From: Bacillus sp. IITD106
GTDB lineage: Bacteria > Bacillota > Bacilli > Bacillales > Bacillaceae_C
Length of the DNA stretch: 64,000 nucleotides
Assembly: GCF_019459225.1 (NCBI RefSeq)
Contig: NZ_JAIAZY010000015.1
Span: 1 to 64,000, forward strand
Direction: 5' to 3'
In this document: piece by piece, positions 9,655 through 17,160 of the stretch
Numbering within the stretch: position 1 is the stretch's first letter
Layout of the letters: each line of letters starts with the position of its first letter
Notes under the pieces: generated by a model
Told to the model about the DNA's origin: nothing
Databases searched by the model: none
Seen by the model: the letters and a program-made list of their open reading frames with translations, nothing else
Made by a program: the position numbers and the translations under genes

Positions 9655-9765
9655 TGTTTTTCTACCCCCCTGTTAGAAATGGGGGGTTAAGGCGTGGCTA
9701 TCGCCACGCAGGCTTAGCCCAGCACGGCGGCTTTCGCTTCGCACGCCGCCGCGCTGGGCAGCCTT
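9655..9765 (-). other. Candidate origin of transfer (oriT)
   Basis: This stretch lies between the relaxase and coupling-protein genes, the known oriT place in Tn916 and ICEBs1. On the minus strand, 9686-9662 reads CCCCCC, a short spacer, then CTAACAGGGGGGTAG. As I recall it, the ICEBs1 nic region also has a C-run, a short spacer and CTAACAGGGGGGT. Next to it are two GC-rich inverted repeats: GCGTGGC/GCCACGC (9692-9709), and a longer one beginning GCCCAGC (9717) and ending GCTGGGC (9758). The GC-richness contrasts with the AT-rich surroundings. The exact nick position is inferred. Confidence 0.82.
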
Positions 9766-11105
9766 TATGACGCTAATTTACCAATTTCTTTTAGAAAATC
9801 ATGTCCTTTTGGGACAAGCGGTGTATAAAATTCAGAAATAACGTTATCCCCTTTATCGACATAGCCACGACCTTTAACCTGTTTTAAGAAAAACTGTTTT
9901 TGCACGTCGCTGCCAAACATCATTCCATAGCCAAGCTCACTCATACGACCTAAAGCAACCCGAAAATTAAACTGATCTCGAATCCCATCTCCAAGATATT
10001 TTGCATCTGGCCGTTGACAGGCGAGAATCAGGAAGAATCCAGCTTGTCGTCCTAACATGACAATCTGTTTTAGCTTGGTTAACACCGCTGTATTTTCCTT
10101 AGAAGCAAGCATTTCCATAAATGCCACGTACTCATCAAAGACTAAAAAGTGAGGAGATAAGCCTAAATAAGCATAGTTTTCTCCTGTCTTATAGTTAGGC
10201 ATCTGTTTCATTTCTTCACTACGAGCCATCATAGATTCATAAAATTGGTCAATACATGTCATCATGTCTTCCTTTTTATAATAGACATCAGGCATAACAG
10301 TGGCCAAATCCGCTAAATCTGCATTTTTCGGATCTAAAATATACAATTTTGCGTCTGTTTTGAGTAGGGCTTCAATCAAAGTTAAAATAAAGTACGTTTT
10401 CCCACCACCAGTTCCACCAGCAACTAACATATGCGGCAACTTATCATATTCCCAATAGAGTGATTCCATCAGCTTTAAGCTGCCATTTTGTGCAACAATT
10501 TCATCAATCGAAATACGGTTCGCAATCATATCATAAAAAAGGGTATACTCCACATAGGAATCATGTAATTCTTTCGATACTAATTCACAATACAGACCAC
10601 TTTCTAATTTCTTTTCTAAATTTAAAAGTGGTTCTTGATATTTTCCGAGTGTAATTTCCACTTGAATATGAAGTAATCCTTTTTCAAACCGATAATACAT
10701 CTTTGGAAAATGACTGATTTTTTCCTTTGTTTTATTGGACGGAATGTCTTTAAAAAACCCCTCTTGTGTAACTTGTTTCGTTTCGTACCAGCCATTTTCC
10801 AGTATCATTTTTGCGAGTTTTTGACGGTGGATGACTTGCTTTATCTTGTCATACCGATAGCGATAATAGAGATATGCACATCCAGCGGTTACAGCTAGGC
10901 TGAATAACAACGTGAATACTCCATAGATACTGACAAAGTGTGTTTGAAAGTCATTGAATTGCCATGTGGTAGAAAGTAAAAAGGACAGATGAAAAGGGAT
11001 AAAGGAAACGAGCCATACGCTAGACAATCCAAAGAATACAAATTGAAAAACGAGAGAAGCATCTTTTTCCTTAATGCGTTTCCCTCGTTTTTTGAAAACC
11101 TTCAT
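9765..11105 (-). CDS. FtsK/SpoIIIE-family coupling protein (Tn916 Orf21 / TcpA-like)
   Basis: 446-residue type IV coupling ATPase that brings the relaxase-DNA complex to the channel. Two membrane helices near the N terminus (about 20-45 and 58-80) are followed by an FtsK/SpoIIIE motor domain. Walker A is AGGTGGGKT at about 229-237, and Walker B is LVFDEY at about 321-326. LILACQRPDAKYLGDGIRD further on is typical of this group. The ATG overlaps the stop of the upstream DUF961 gene, so the two are translationally coupled. Length and order match Tn916 Orf21 and ICEBs1 ConQ. Confidence 0.93.
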   Translation of the reverse strand: MKVFKKRGKRIKEKDASLVFQFVFFGLSSVWLVSFIPFHLSFLLSTTWQFNDFQTHFVSIYGVFTLLFSLAVTAGCAYLYYRYRYDKIKQVIHRQKLAKMILENGWYETKQVTQEGFFKDIPSNKTKEKISHFPKMYYRFEKGLLHIQVEITLGKYQEPLLNLEKKLESGLYCELVSKELHDSYVEYTLFYDMIANRISIDEIVAQNGSLKLMESLYWEYDKLPHMLVAGGTGGGKTYFILTLIEALLKTDAKLYILDPKNADLADLATVMPDVYYKKEDMMTCIDQFYESMMARSEEMKQMPNYKTGENYAYLGLSPHFLVFDEYVAFMEMLASKENTAVLTKLKQIVMLGRQAGFFLILACQRPDAKYLGDGIRDQFNFRVALGRMSELGYGMMFGSDVQKQFFLKQVKGRGYVDKGDNVISEFYTPLVPKGHDFLKEIGKLAS

Positions 11106-11485
11106 TATTTATCCTTACTAGGTGCAGCTTTTGTAGCATTACCACCCGATGTGACAGCTTTTCCTTTTAAGACCAAATCATCTGCCTTAATATACCAATC
11201 AACATCCGCGCCACGAAATGTTGCATTCGCCACCGTATCTGCGACGGGATTAATAAGCTCTACTTCCGCATTATAATCAAATTCTTTCAATGGAACAGAA
11301 GCAGGAATACTCACTTGAATCATGCGCCCTTGTTCACGAGACTTTAAATCATAGGTGCGTTCCTTTACTTCTGATGATACTGTACCATCTTCGTTTTGAA
11401 GAAACACTTCACGCCGTAATGCAGAAAATTTTAATAAGCCAAATGTCTTTTCTTTATCGATTACAATTCCTTGTGCTAATCTCAT
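11105..11485 (-). CDS. DUF961 protein (Tn916 Orf22 / YdcP-like)
   Basis: 126-residue protein of the DUF961 family that opens the conjugation modules of Tn916 and ICEBs1. Recognisable family features are the EKTFGLLKFSALRREV start and the VELINPVADTVANATF segment. It is paralogous to the next gene upstream: both share a K-E-K-T-F-G-x-L pattern and a V-x-L-I-N-P motif. A strong AAGGAGG site lies 7 bases before the ATG. Its role in transfer is poorly defined. Confidence 0.88.
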   Translation of the reverse strand: MRLAQGIVIDKEKTFGLLKFSALRREVFLQNEDGTVSSEVKERTYDLKSREQGRMIQVSIPASVPLKEFDYNAEVELINPVADTVANATFRGADVDWYIKADDLVLKGKAVTSGGNATKAAPSKDK

Positions 11486-11498
11486 CTCTTTTCCCTCC

Positions 11499-11813
11499 TT
11501 ATGCTTTTACCATGTCATCTGCATGTAAGATATAATTTGTGAAACCACGATCCCCAATTTTATAACCTTCTGCGGTAATACGTGGGTTTATCAACTTGAC
11601 GTTTTCCTCGGCATCAAAGAACTTTTCCCCAGCCTCTTGTGGGAGAATCACCTCAATATCATCTGCACGTTGAATATCAGAATATAGGTTATATCTGCGA
11701 GACAGTGTAGTCATACGTCCATTGATCCGTCGCTGTTCGACTTTCCCTTCTCCTGCATATTCTAAATTTCCAAAAGTCTTTTCCATGTTTGGAATAACGT
11801 ATTTTAATTCCAT
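11499..11813 (-). CDS. DUF961 protein (Tn916 Orf23 / YdcP-like)
   Basis: 104-residue DUF961 protein starting MELKYVIPNMEKTFGNLEYA, the characteristic opening of Tn916 Orf23-type proteins. An AGAGG site lies 8 bases upstream of this ATG; an adjacent in-frame ATG at 11816 and a longer frame to 11846 are less likely. It contains KLINPRITAEGYKIG, parallel to the LINP motif of the neighbouring paralogue. It is the first gene of the main conjugation operon, so the promoter of that operon is expected in 11814-11912. Confidence 0.87.
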   Translation of the reverse strand: MELKYVIPNMEKTFGNLEYAGEGKVEQRRINGRMTTLSRRYNLYSDIQRADDIEVILPQEAGEKFFDAEENVKLINPRITAEGYKIGDRGFTNYILHADDMVKA

Positions 11814-11912
11814 CATATAGACCTCTTTTCTTATTTTTATTTTCACTTATGCATCAATGTGGGAATCAAGTAAGAAGGGAGGAGAACGAGAAATGTTTAT
11901 TGTAATCACTCC

Positions 11913-12098
11913 TTACGCTTCTTGAAAACGATAATCCACACGTCCATAAATCACACACCAAAAAACAACCATCGTCTTTCCTTGTTTGTCACGTATCAAT
12001 TTCCCGTAAGGAAAAAACGGAAAGTCTTCAATCTCAATCTCATTCAGAACAAAATGATCTTCAATCCATTCCATCACCTTTTCTTCATTTCCTTCCAA
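11913..12098 (-). CDS. Small acidic hypothetical protein of the element
   Basis: 61 residues, acidic in the first half (EGNEEKVMEWIEDHF, EIEIEDFPFF) and ending in a beta-rich segment (GKTMVVFWCVIYGRVDYRF). I do not recognise a named family. The TTG start at 12096-12098 has GGGGAGTGG a suitable distance upstream. It lies between the methyltransferase gene and the conjugation operon, on the same strand, 73 bases after the methyltransferase stop. It is probably a real element gene. Confidence 0.6.
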   Translation of the reverse strand: MEGNEEKVMEWIEDHFVLNEIEIEDFPFFPYGKLIRDKQGKTMVVFWCVIYGRVDYRFQEA

Positions 12099-12171
12099 AG
12101 GAAACCACTCCCCTTATTGTTTTGCCAATAAAAGAGCGTGACGGATGCTGATTGCCACACGCTAAAATTTG

Positions 12172-12717
12172 TCATAAGCTACCCTTTTCTAAAGAAAGAC
12201 TACTTTCCACTTCATTTCCCCACACATCCCAATTTGAAGAAGTTTGTCTGGCGAACAATTCAATGCGTGGTAAATCTCCCATCAGTTCTACAATTTTTTC
12301 TCTAGCGATATCTGGTTTCTTACTGTGTTCTTCGACTGGGCTAACAATTAACTGATGAACCTTCTTCGATACTCTTTTGGGACGTCCTTTCACAGCTAAT
12401 AAACAAATTTCAGCATTCGAGCGTGTCCAGTGACCCAAGCCAAAGAAAAAGCCATTCCCTGATTTATTTTGTTTCACCCAGACAAAAGCAACCGTTTTGA
12501 ACGTAAACCCCCATGCAGCGATAACTTTTAATGCCTCTTGTAACATAGGGAAGGTTGCCCACAAAAATAAAACACTATCTTTGCGAGAGATAGTATCAAT
12601 AGGTAGATTACAAATGTCTTTCAAACTCATTGTGCGATAATGATTTTCTGCCACTCCATTTCCTTTATTTTGTCGATATTGCCACGGTGGATCAGCATAA
12701 ATAATGTTATATTTCAT
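12172..12717 (-). CDS. MT-A70 family DNA adenine-N6 methyltransferase
   Basis: 181-residue protein with the MT-A70 signature: ADPPWQYRQ at about residues 9-17 is the catalytic DPPW motif. It is followed by HYRTMSLKDICNLPI, SVLFLWATFPMLQEAL, and KTVAFVWVKQNKSG. Members methylate the N6 of adenine in DNA, and are common on phages and conjugative elements, where they likely protect DNA from restriction. GGAGTTGTG precedes the ATG. It is carried at the guaA-proximal edge of the element and is cargo, not part of the transfer machine. No partner endonuclease is seen nearby, so it looks like an orphan methyltransferase. Confidence 0.9.
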   Translation of the reverse strand: MKYNIIYADPPWQYRQNKGNGVAENHYRTMSLKDICNLPIDTISRKDSVLFLWATFPMLQEALKVIAAWGFTFKTVAFVWVKQNKSGNGFFFGLGHWTRSNAEICLLAVKGRPKRVSKKVHQLIVSPVEEHSKKPDIAREKIVELMGDLPRIELFARQTSSNWDVWGNEVESSLSLEKGSL

Positions 12718-12750
12718 TTTTCACAACTCCAAAGTTTAGCTACAACAAAA

Positions 12751-12791
12751 AAACGACCTTTTGGCGGAGAAAAGTCCTTCAAAGGTCGCTT
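12751..12791. terminator. Hairpin at the guaA-proximal end of the element
   Basis: AACGACCTTT near 12752-12761 pairs with AAAGGTCGCT at 12781-12790, forming a stem of about 9 bp upstream of the methyltransferase gene. An A-run (12745-12753) lies on one side, which gives a T-run on the minus strand. It could insulate the element from guaA transcription, because guaA reads toward it. Confidence 0.45.
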
Positions 12792-12960
12792 AGGTGTGCT
12801 GATAAATTTATAAATGTTTATCCCACTGCTTAATTAAGAATATGCAAAAAGCTAGATAAACAGAGATCTGCAAATATCTAGAAAATAAAAAAAGAGATAT
12901 TGCTTTTACACAATATCCCTCACTTTTTTCCGTTTCCTCTGGCGGGATTTTGGCGGAGAA
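12759..12960 (+). repeat. Direct repeat TTTTGGCGGAGAA, candidate integrase arm sites
   Basis: The 13-mer TTTTGGCGGAGAA occurs exactly at 12759-12771 and again at 12948-12960, in the same orientation. A third related GGCGGGA lies at 12941-12947. They lie 90-290 bases inside the guaA junction. Tn916-type integrases bind short direct repeats near element ends through their N-terminal arm-binding domain, so these are candidate arm-type sites. That reading is inference. Confidence 0.5.
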
Positions 12961-13047
12961 CCTATTCATTTTTAATTGTTTTATCCATTTTACGTACCAT
13001 CGAAATGCAGTCAAATCAACGTTTTCACTTCAAATGCTCTTAGTGAA

Positions 13048-13062
13048 TTATTCCCACTCAAT
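13048..13062 (-). other. Probable chromosomal attachment site at the 3' end of guaA
   Basis: The last guaA codons and stop, GAGTGGGAATAA on the minus strand (13060-13049), match the integration core used by Tn5801-type elements that insert at the 3' end of guaA. Gene content switches from conjugation and cargo genes to core metabolism exactly here. A degenerate copy (AGTGGGATAA on the minus strand, about 12828-12819) lies 230 bases inside the element. The matching far copy was not found in the window and should lie beyond the left edge. Confidence 0.6.
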
Positions 13063-14601
13063 AGTAGCAGGTGGCTTACTCGTAACATCATAAACAACCC
13101 GATTAACGTGCTCAACTTCATTAACAATTCTGCTAGAAATTTTTTCTAGTATGTCCCAAGGAATTCTTGCCCAATCCGACGTCATGCCATCGATGGATGT
13201 AACGGCTCTTATTCCGATTGTGTGATCATACGTACGGGAGTCTCCCATTACCCCAACACTTCGAATATCAGGGAGGACCGTGAAGTATTGCCATATTTCT
13301 CTGTCTAAGCCTGCTTTTTTAATTTCTTCGCGTAAAATATAATCTGATTCGCGAACAATTTCGAGTTTCTCTTCCGTTACTTCGCCTAAAACACGAATTC
13401 CTAATCCTGGTCCTGGAAATGGTTGACGCCAAACGATTTCATCTGGAATCCCTAGTTCAGTTCCTAGAGCCCTTACTTCGTCCTTGAACAAAGTGTTAAG
13501 TGGTTCGATCAATTTAAATTGCATATCTTCCGGCAATCCGCCTACATTATGATGGGATTTTATCGTTTGAGCCGTTGCCGTCCCACTTTCAATTATATCT
13601 GTATATAGTGTCCCTTGGGCTAAATAATCAATGCCTTCGAGCTTAGTTGCTTCATCATCAAATACGTAAATAAATTCATTTCCGATAATTTTACGCTTTT
13701 GTTCAGGATCGGTTACTCCTTTTAACTTACCAAGAAAACGGTCGCTAGCATCAACTTTGATAACATTCATATGGAAGCCTTCGCTAAATGTCTTCATGAC
13801 GCTATCGGCTTCACCTTTACGAAGCAAGCCATGATCAACAAAAATACATGTCAGTTGGTCGCCAATTGCTTTATGAATTAATACAGCTACCACCGAAGAG
13901 TCGACTCCGCCGCTAAGTGCGCATAATACTTTTTTATCCCCGACTTCTTGACGAATTTTCTCCATTTCTATTTCAATGAAGTTTTCCATCGACCAGTCAC
14001 CTTGGCAACCGCAAATTTCAAATACAAAGTTTTTTAATATTTCATTACCATGAATGGAATGGCGTACCTCTGGGTGGAACTGAACAGCATACAATTGCTT
14101 TTCAACATTACTCATTGCCGCAATTGGACATGATGGACTAGTAGCATCGACTGTAAAGCCTTCAGGTGCATTCTGTACTAAATCACCATGACTCATCCAA
14201 ACGACTTGTTCATTCGGCAGCCCTTTAAATAAGTGGGCGCCTTCTTCAATTTGTATCAACGCTTTTCCGTATTCGCGTTCCTTCGCTCTTACGACATGTC
14301 CACCAAAATGAACAGTCATTAGTTGCATTCCGTAGCAAATTCCAAAAACTGGTATCCCTAAATCAAAAAGTTTTTCGTCGCAGCGAAATGCGTTTTCGGA
14401 GTAAACACTATTCGGTCCTCCAGACAAAATAATACCTTTTGGATTCATTTTTTTAATTTCTTCAACAGAAATCGTATGGGGATGCAATTCACTGTATACA
14501 CCAAATTCTCGAATCCTTCTTGTGATTAACTGATTATATTGACTTCCAAAGTCTAAGACAACAATCATTTCCTGATCATGCAATTCCGTTTTCCCTGGCA
14601 T
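13048..14601 (-). CDS. guaA: GMP synthase (glutamine-hydrolysing)
   Basis: 517-residue GMP synthase, converting XMP to GMP with glutamine and ATP in the cytoplasm. The class I glutamine amidotransferase domain comes first: FGICYGMQL gives the nucleophile Cys89, and VQFHPEV gives His177 and Glu179. The ATP-pyrophosphatase P-loop is SGGVDSS at about 231-237. The C-terminal dimerisation domain ends in the conserved [11 protein letters not shown]. The length is standard. GGAGG precedes the ATG, and a guanine riboswitch lies upstream. The 3' end coincides with the junction of the conjugative element and remains intact. Confidence 0.98.
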   Translation of the reverse strand: MPGKTELHDQEMIVVLDFGSQYNQLITRRIREFGVYSELHPHTISVEEIKKMNPKGIILSGGPNSVYSENAFRCDEKLFDLGIPVFGICYGMQLMTVHFGGHVVRAKEREYGKALIQIEEGAHLFKGLPNEQVVWMSHGDLVQNAPEGFTVDATSPSCPIAAMSNVEKQLYAVQFHPEVRHSIHGNEILKNFVFEICGCQGDWSMENFIEIEMEKIRQEVGDKKVLCALSGGVDSSVVAVLIHKAIGDQLTCIFVDHGLLRKGEADSVMKTFSEGFHMNVIKVDASDRFLGKLKGVTDPEQKRKIIGNEFIYVFDDEATKLEGIDYLAQGTLYTDIIESGTATAQTIKSHHNVGGLPEDMQFKLIEPLNTLFKDEVRALGTELGIPDEIVWRQPFPGPGLGIRVLGEVTEEKLEIVRESDYILREEIKKAGLDREIWQYFTVLPDIRSVGVMGDSRTYDHTIGIRAVTSIDGMTSDWARIPWDILEKISSRIVNEVEHVNRVVYDVTSKPPATIEWE

Positions 14602-14719
14602 ATTAGACCCTCCAAAATATATAAAATAAGCTGAGATTTACGTCCTAGCACTTAACTTCCGAAGTGCAAACGATTCAACAAAGAAAGTAAAATCAATCAT
14701 CAGCTTTAACATAACCAAA

Positions 14720-14771
14720 TAAAAAACTGAAATTCCGCCATCTTCTATTACTAAGAAGGCAGAATTCCAGT
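14720..14771 (-). terminator. Riboswitch-controlled terminator upstream of guaA
   Basis: On the minus strand CTGGAATTCTGCC (14770-14758) pairs with GGCGGAATTTCAG (14739-14727), allowing G-U pairs, and is followed by a six-T run (14726-14721). The 5' arm contains CTGCCTTC, which is fully complementary to GAAGGCAG at the 3' edge of the purine aptamer (about 14826-14819). That gives the usual choice between antiterminator and terminator: guanine binding frees the arm, the terminator forms and guaA is switched off. Confidence 0.85.
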
Positions 14772-14821
14772 ATTAAAAGAAGACAGAACAAAAGGTTTTG
14801 CTTGTCCAACGGAAAGAACTG

Positions 14822-14892
14822 CCTTCATAGTAAGGCCGTTTAAGGTGGCCTCGTAGAGACTCCCATTCCATATTAATGGGATTATATGAAGT
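14822..14892 (-). promoter_or_regulatory. Guanine (purine) riboswitch aptamer for guaA
   Basis: Read on the minus strand, this has the purine aptamer pattern: P1 CTTCATA/TATGAAG, then TATAATCC, ATATGG, GGGAGTCTCTAC, CTTAAACGGCC and TTACTATGAAG. The base just before the 3' UAUG is C (position 74 in standard numbering), which specifies guanine or hypoxanthine over adenine. With the terminator at 14720-14771 it forms an OFF switch, so GMP synthase is repressed when guanine is plentiful. Confidence 0.92.
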
Positions 14893-14951
14893 TTCGCCAA
14901 TTCGGCGTCATCATGATTTAATTATCGTTACATAGATTTAACCTGCGTTTT

Positions 14952-14980
14952 ATTTTAAACCTGATTTAATACACGGTCAA
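14952..14980 (-). promoter_or_regulatory. Sigma-A promoter of the guaA leader
   Basis: Minus strand: TTGACC (14980-14975), 17-base spacer, TAAAAT (14957-14952). The -10 lies about 60 bases before the start of the guanine aptamer. The -35 hexamer overlaps the stop codon of the upstream transglutaminase gene, so guaA has its own promoter at the very end of the preceding operon. Confidence 0.72.
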
Positions 14981-17160
14981 CCCGTTGCCTTTTTAATTAA
15001 ATTTTCCCATAACTCACTCGCAGATTCCCATTCTGTTTCGAGCACGTCTCCTCTATAGATGGCTCGCTCGTAACATTGTGTCAATGTGCTCATATCTTTC
15101 GTATCAAAGTGATAATCAACATAGCTCGCGTATTCTCGGAGGGTTTGCCCGATACTTCGCTTCACTCCAAAACGATCAAGCTGCTTTAATAATTCTTCAT
15201 ACGCACGAACTAAAGTATCCGCATCATTTTTTCTTTTAAATTTCCACAAAAGAATATGCGGTATCCATTTGCTCCTTTGCCAATATAACCAAGCACCTAA
15301 ACCAATCGCCACAATCAAAATCCCTATTAAAATATATTTACTTTTCGCTATCAAGTCACTAACGATTGCGGATCCACTTTTTGCTTCTTTCTTTTTCGTT
15401 TGTTTATTTTCTTCTTGCTTTAAATTGTCTTTGTTGTCTAATTGATTTGGCTTCGAAGGCTGAATAGCTGGCGTAATTGGAGCAGTCGTTTCTTTTTCTT
15501 CATCATTCACGATTGTAGTAAGGTTGTTAAACCCAATCGTTGGCTCAAACGGAACCCAGCCTTCTGAAGGAAAATAAACCTCAACCCATGAATGAGCGTC
15601 GTTATTTGTTATCTTATATATTCTATCTTTTCCATCTGTCTCACCATTATATTGACCTGCCGAATACCCCTTCGCCCATCTTGCAGGAATTCCAGCAGAG
15701 CGAAGAAGGACAACCATTGAAGTTGAAAAATTATCGCAATAACCTTTTTTCGTGTCAAATAAAAATTGATCTACGTAATCTTGATCTTCTGCAGGGATTG
15801 CTACATCTGATTGGCTATAAACAAAGTCACCACTTTTAAAATACCTTTCAATTGCTTTTGCCTTATCAAACCAATTATCATGATCTTTTGTCAGTTCCTC
15901 AGCCAAATCTCGAACTCTCTCAGGTAAGTCCAAAGGCAGCTGTGTATATTTTATCGTGGCTGGAGAATTCAATTGACTTGGATAAGTCGCGCGCATTTCT
16001 TTTAAACTAAAAGCTGTTCTTCTATAGTCAATTTCATAATGCGTGAGCTTAGAAGGTGAATCATCAGGATGATAAGACAAGATTTTTTCTCCTGTATCAT
16101 ATTTAAAATAGCCATCTTCATTACCATGAACTGTTAAAAAACCATAGGGCAAGACAATATGTGGATAGGTAATCTTAAAGTCTAATGATGCTTTCCGAAC
16201 CGGCTCATCCGTTGTTGAAGCAATATCCATCGGGGCATCTTCCCCTGAAAGAAACTTTCCTTGAATCGATTCTTCAGTACCCTCCCAGCCTTTTCCAGTA
16301 TAAGTATCTTTCGTTTCCACTCTCCAATATTGCTTCGTCGGTGTTCTCACTTCAAAAACAACGCGATTATCGCCAAGAAAAGGACCGCCTAATTTCGAAT
16401 CATCCGGGCTGTAACCAATCCTCGACATCCCGCCTTTTCTCGGAAAAACATTATCCGCCTTCGATTGTAAAAACGGAACAGGATCGGGCCAAATCGGACC
16501 TGCTTTTGGAGAAGCGTATCCGATGAAAACACTTGCTGCAATCATAACGATAAGAGGAATAACCCACTTTTTCAAAAGGTTTCCACGGTTTTGAATTTGC
16601 TCTTTATCAAGAAGACGCTGAAAAAATAATATTCCAAGCAGCGTAAAGCCGAGAACGACAATGCGGACAATTGCCCACTCTCCTTTATAAATCGTAAACG
16701 AATCCAAAACGCCAACGTAAAGAACGGTCATAATATAAAAAATAAAAATCTTTTTCCTAACCATAAGCCAGTAAGTTAGGAGATAGGTCATAATCCAAAG
16801 CAATATAAAAAACAGAAGTGTTCGAAACATATCAGATAAATCATTTATATTACCGGAAAACAAAAATTTTATATTTACGTAAACATCTTCTAAAAAACCT
16901 TTGAACCATACAAAAATACTAAAATCCTGACGACCAAAAATAGAATAAGTAAACAGCAAAATAGTACATGCTTTGATCAATCCACGGAGCCAGCCATTGA
17001 CTGATAACATATTTAATAATAGAGAAATAGCAATAAACATAACAAAATAATGGATTTGACCCGTATGGGTAATTTGGTCAAGTGGTCGCAGCCATTCCCA
17101 TAGTAGAAAGAAACCAAATACATATAATATAAAGGTAGAAACGAAATGTTTGTTTATCAT
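14977..17160 (-). CDS. Transglutaminase-like membrane protein with DUF4129 tail (YebA/TgpA-like)
   Basis: 727-residue membrane protein of the TgpA/YebA group. About six membrane helices occupy residues 8-215, and a large external region contains a transglutaminase-like domain. Catalytic Cys475 lies in KKGYCDNFSTSM and His523 in NNDAHSWVEVYF; the third position shows FEPT (Glu), as is usual in this group. Another helix near 610 precedes a cytoplasmic DUF4129 domain (about 640-725). The start overlaps the DUF58 gene by 4 bases. The MoxR-DUF58-transglutaminase trio is widespread, but its substrate is unknown. Envelope maturation is the common proposal. Confidence 0.9.
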   Translation of the reverse strand: MINKHFVSTFILYVFGFFLLWEWLRPLDQITHTGQIHYFVMFIAISLLLNMLSVNGWLRGLIKACTILLFTYSIFGRQDFSIFVWFKGFLEDVYVNIKFLFSGNINDLSDMFRTLLFFILLWIMTYLLTYWLMVRKKIFIFYIMTVLYVGVLDSFTIYKGEWAIVRIVVLGFTLLGILFFQRLLDKEQIQNRGNLLKKWVIPLIVMIAASVFIGYASPKAGPIWPDPVPFLQSKADNVFPRKGGMSRIGYSPDDSKLGGPFLGDNRVVFEVRTPTKQYWRVETKDTYTGKGWEGTEESIQGKFLSGEDAPMDIASTTDEPVRKASLDFKITYPHIVLPYGFLTVHGNEDGYFKYDTGEKILSYHPDDSPSKLTHYEIDYRRTAFSLKEMRATYPSQLNSPATIKYTQLPLDLPERVRDLAEELTKDHDNWFDKAKAIERYFKSGDFVYSQSDVAIPAEDQDYVDQFLFDTKKGYCDNFSTSMVVLLRSAGIPARWAKGYSAGQYNGETDGKDRIYKITNNDAHSWVEVYFPSEGWVPFEPTIGFNNLTTIVNDEEKETTAPITPAIQPSKPNQLDNKDNLKQEENKQTKKKEAKSGSAIVSDLIAKSKYILIGILIVAIGLGAWLYWQRSKWIPHILLWKFKRKNDADTLVRAYEELLKQLDRFGVKRSIGQTLREYASYVDYHFDTKDMSTLTQCYERAIYRGDVLETEWESASELWENLIKKATG

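Noticed and set aside
11868-11930. Ten-codon plus-strand ORF with a GGGAGGAG site inside the element
   Set aside because: Ten codons only, runs antisense into the small element gene, and nothing else supports it.
12808-13014. 68-codon minus-strand open frame between the methyltransferase and guaA
   Set aside because: TTG start without a ribosome binding site, lies wholly within the presumed element end with its repeats and att-like core, and the product resembles no known protein.
1-13047. Tetracycline resistance gene tet(M) or other resistance cargo as in Tn916
   Set aside because: No ribosomal-protection GTPase or other resistance gene is present in the visible part of the element.
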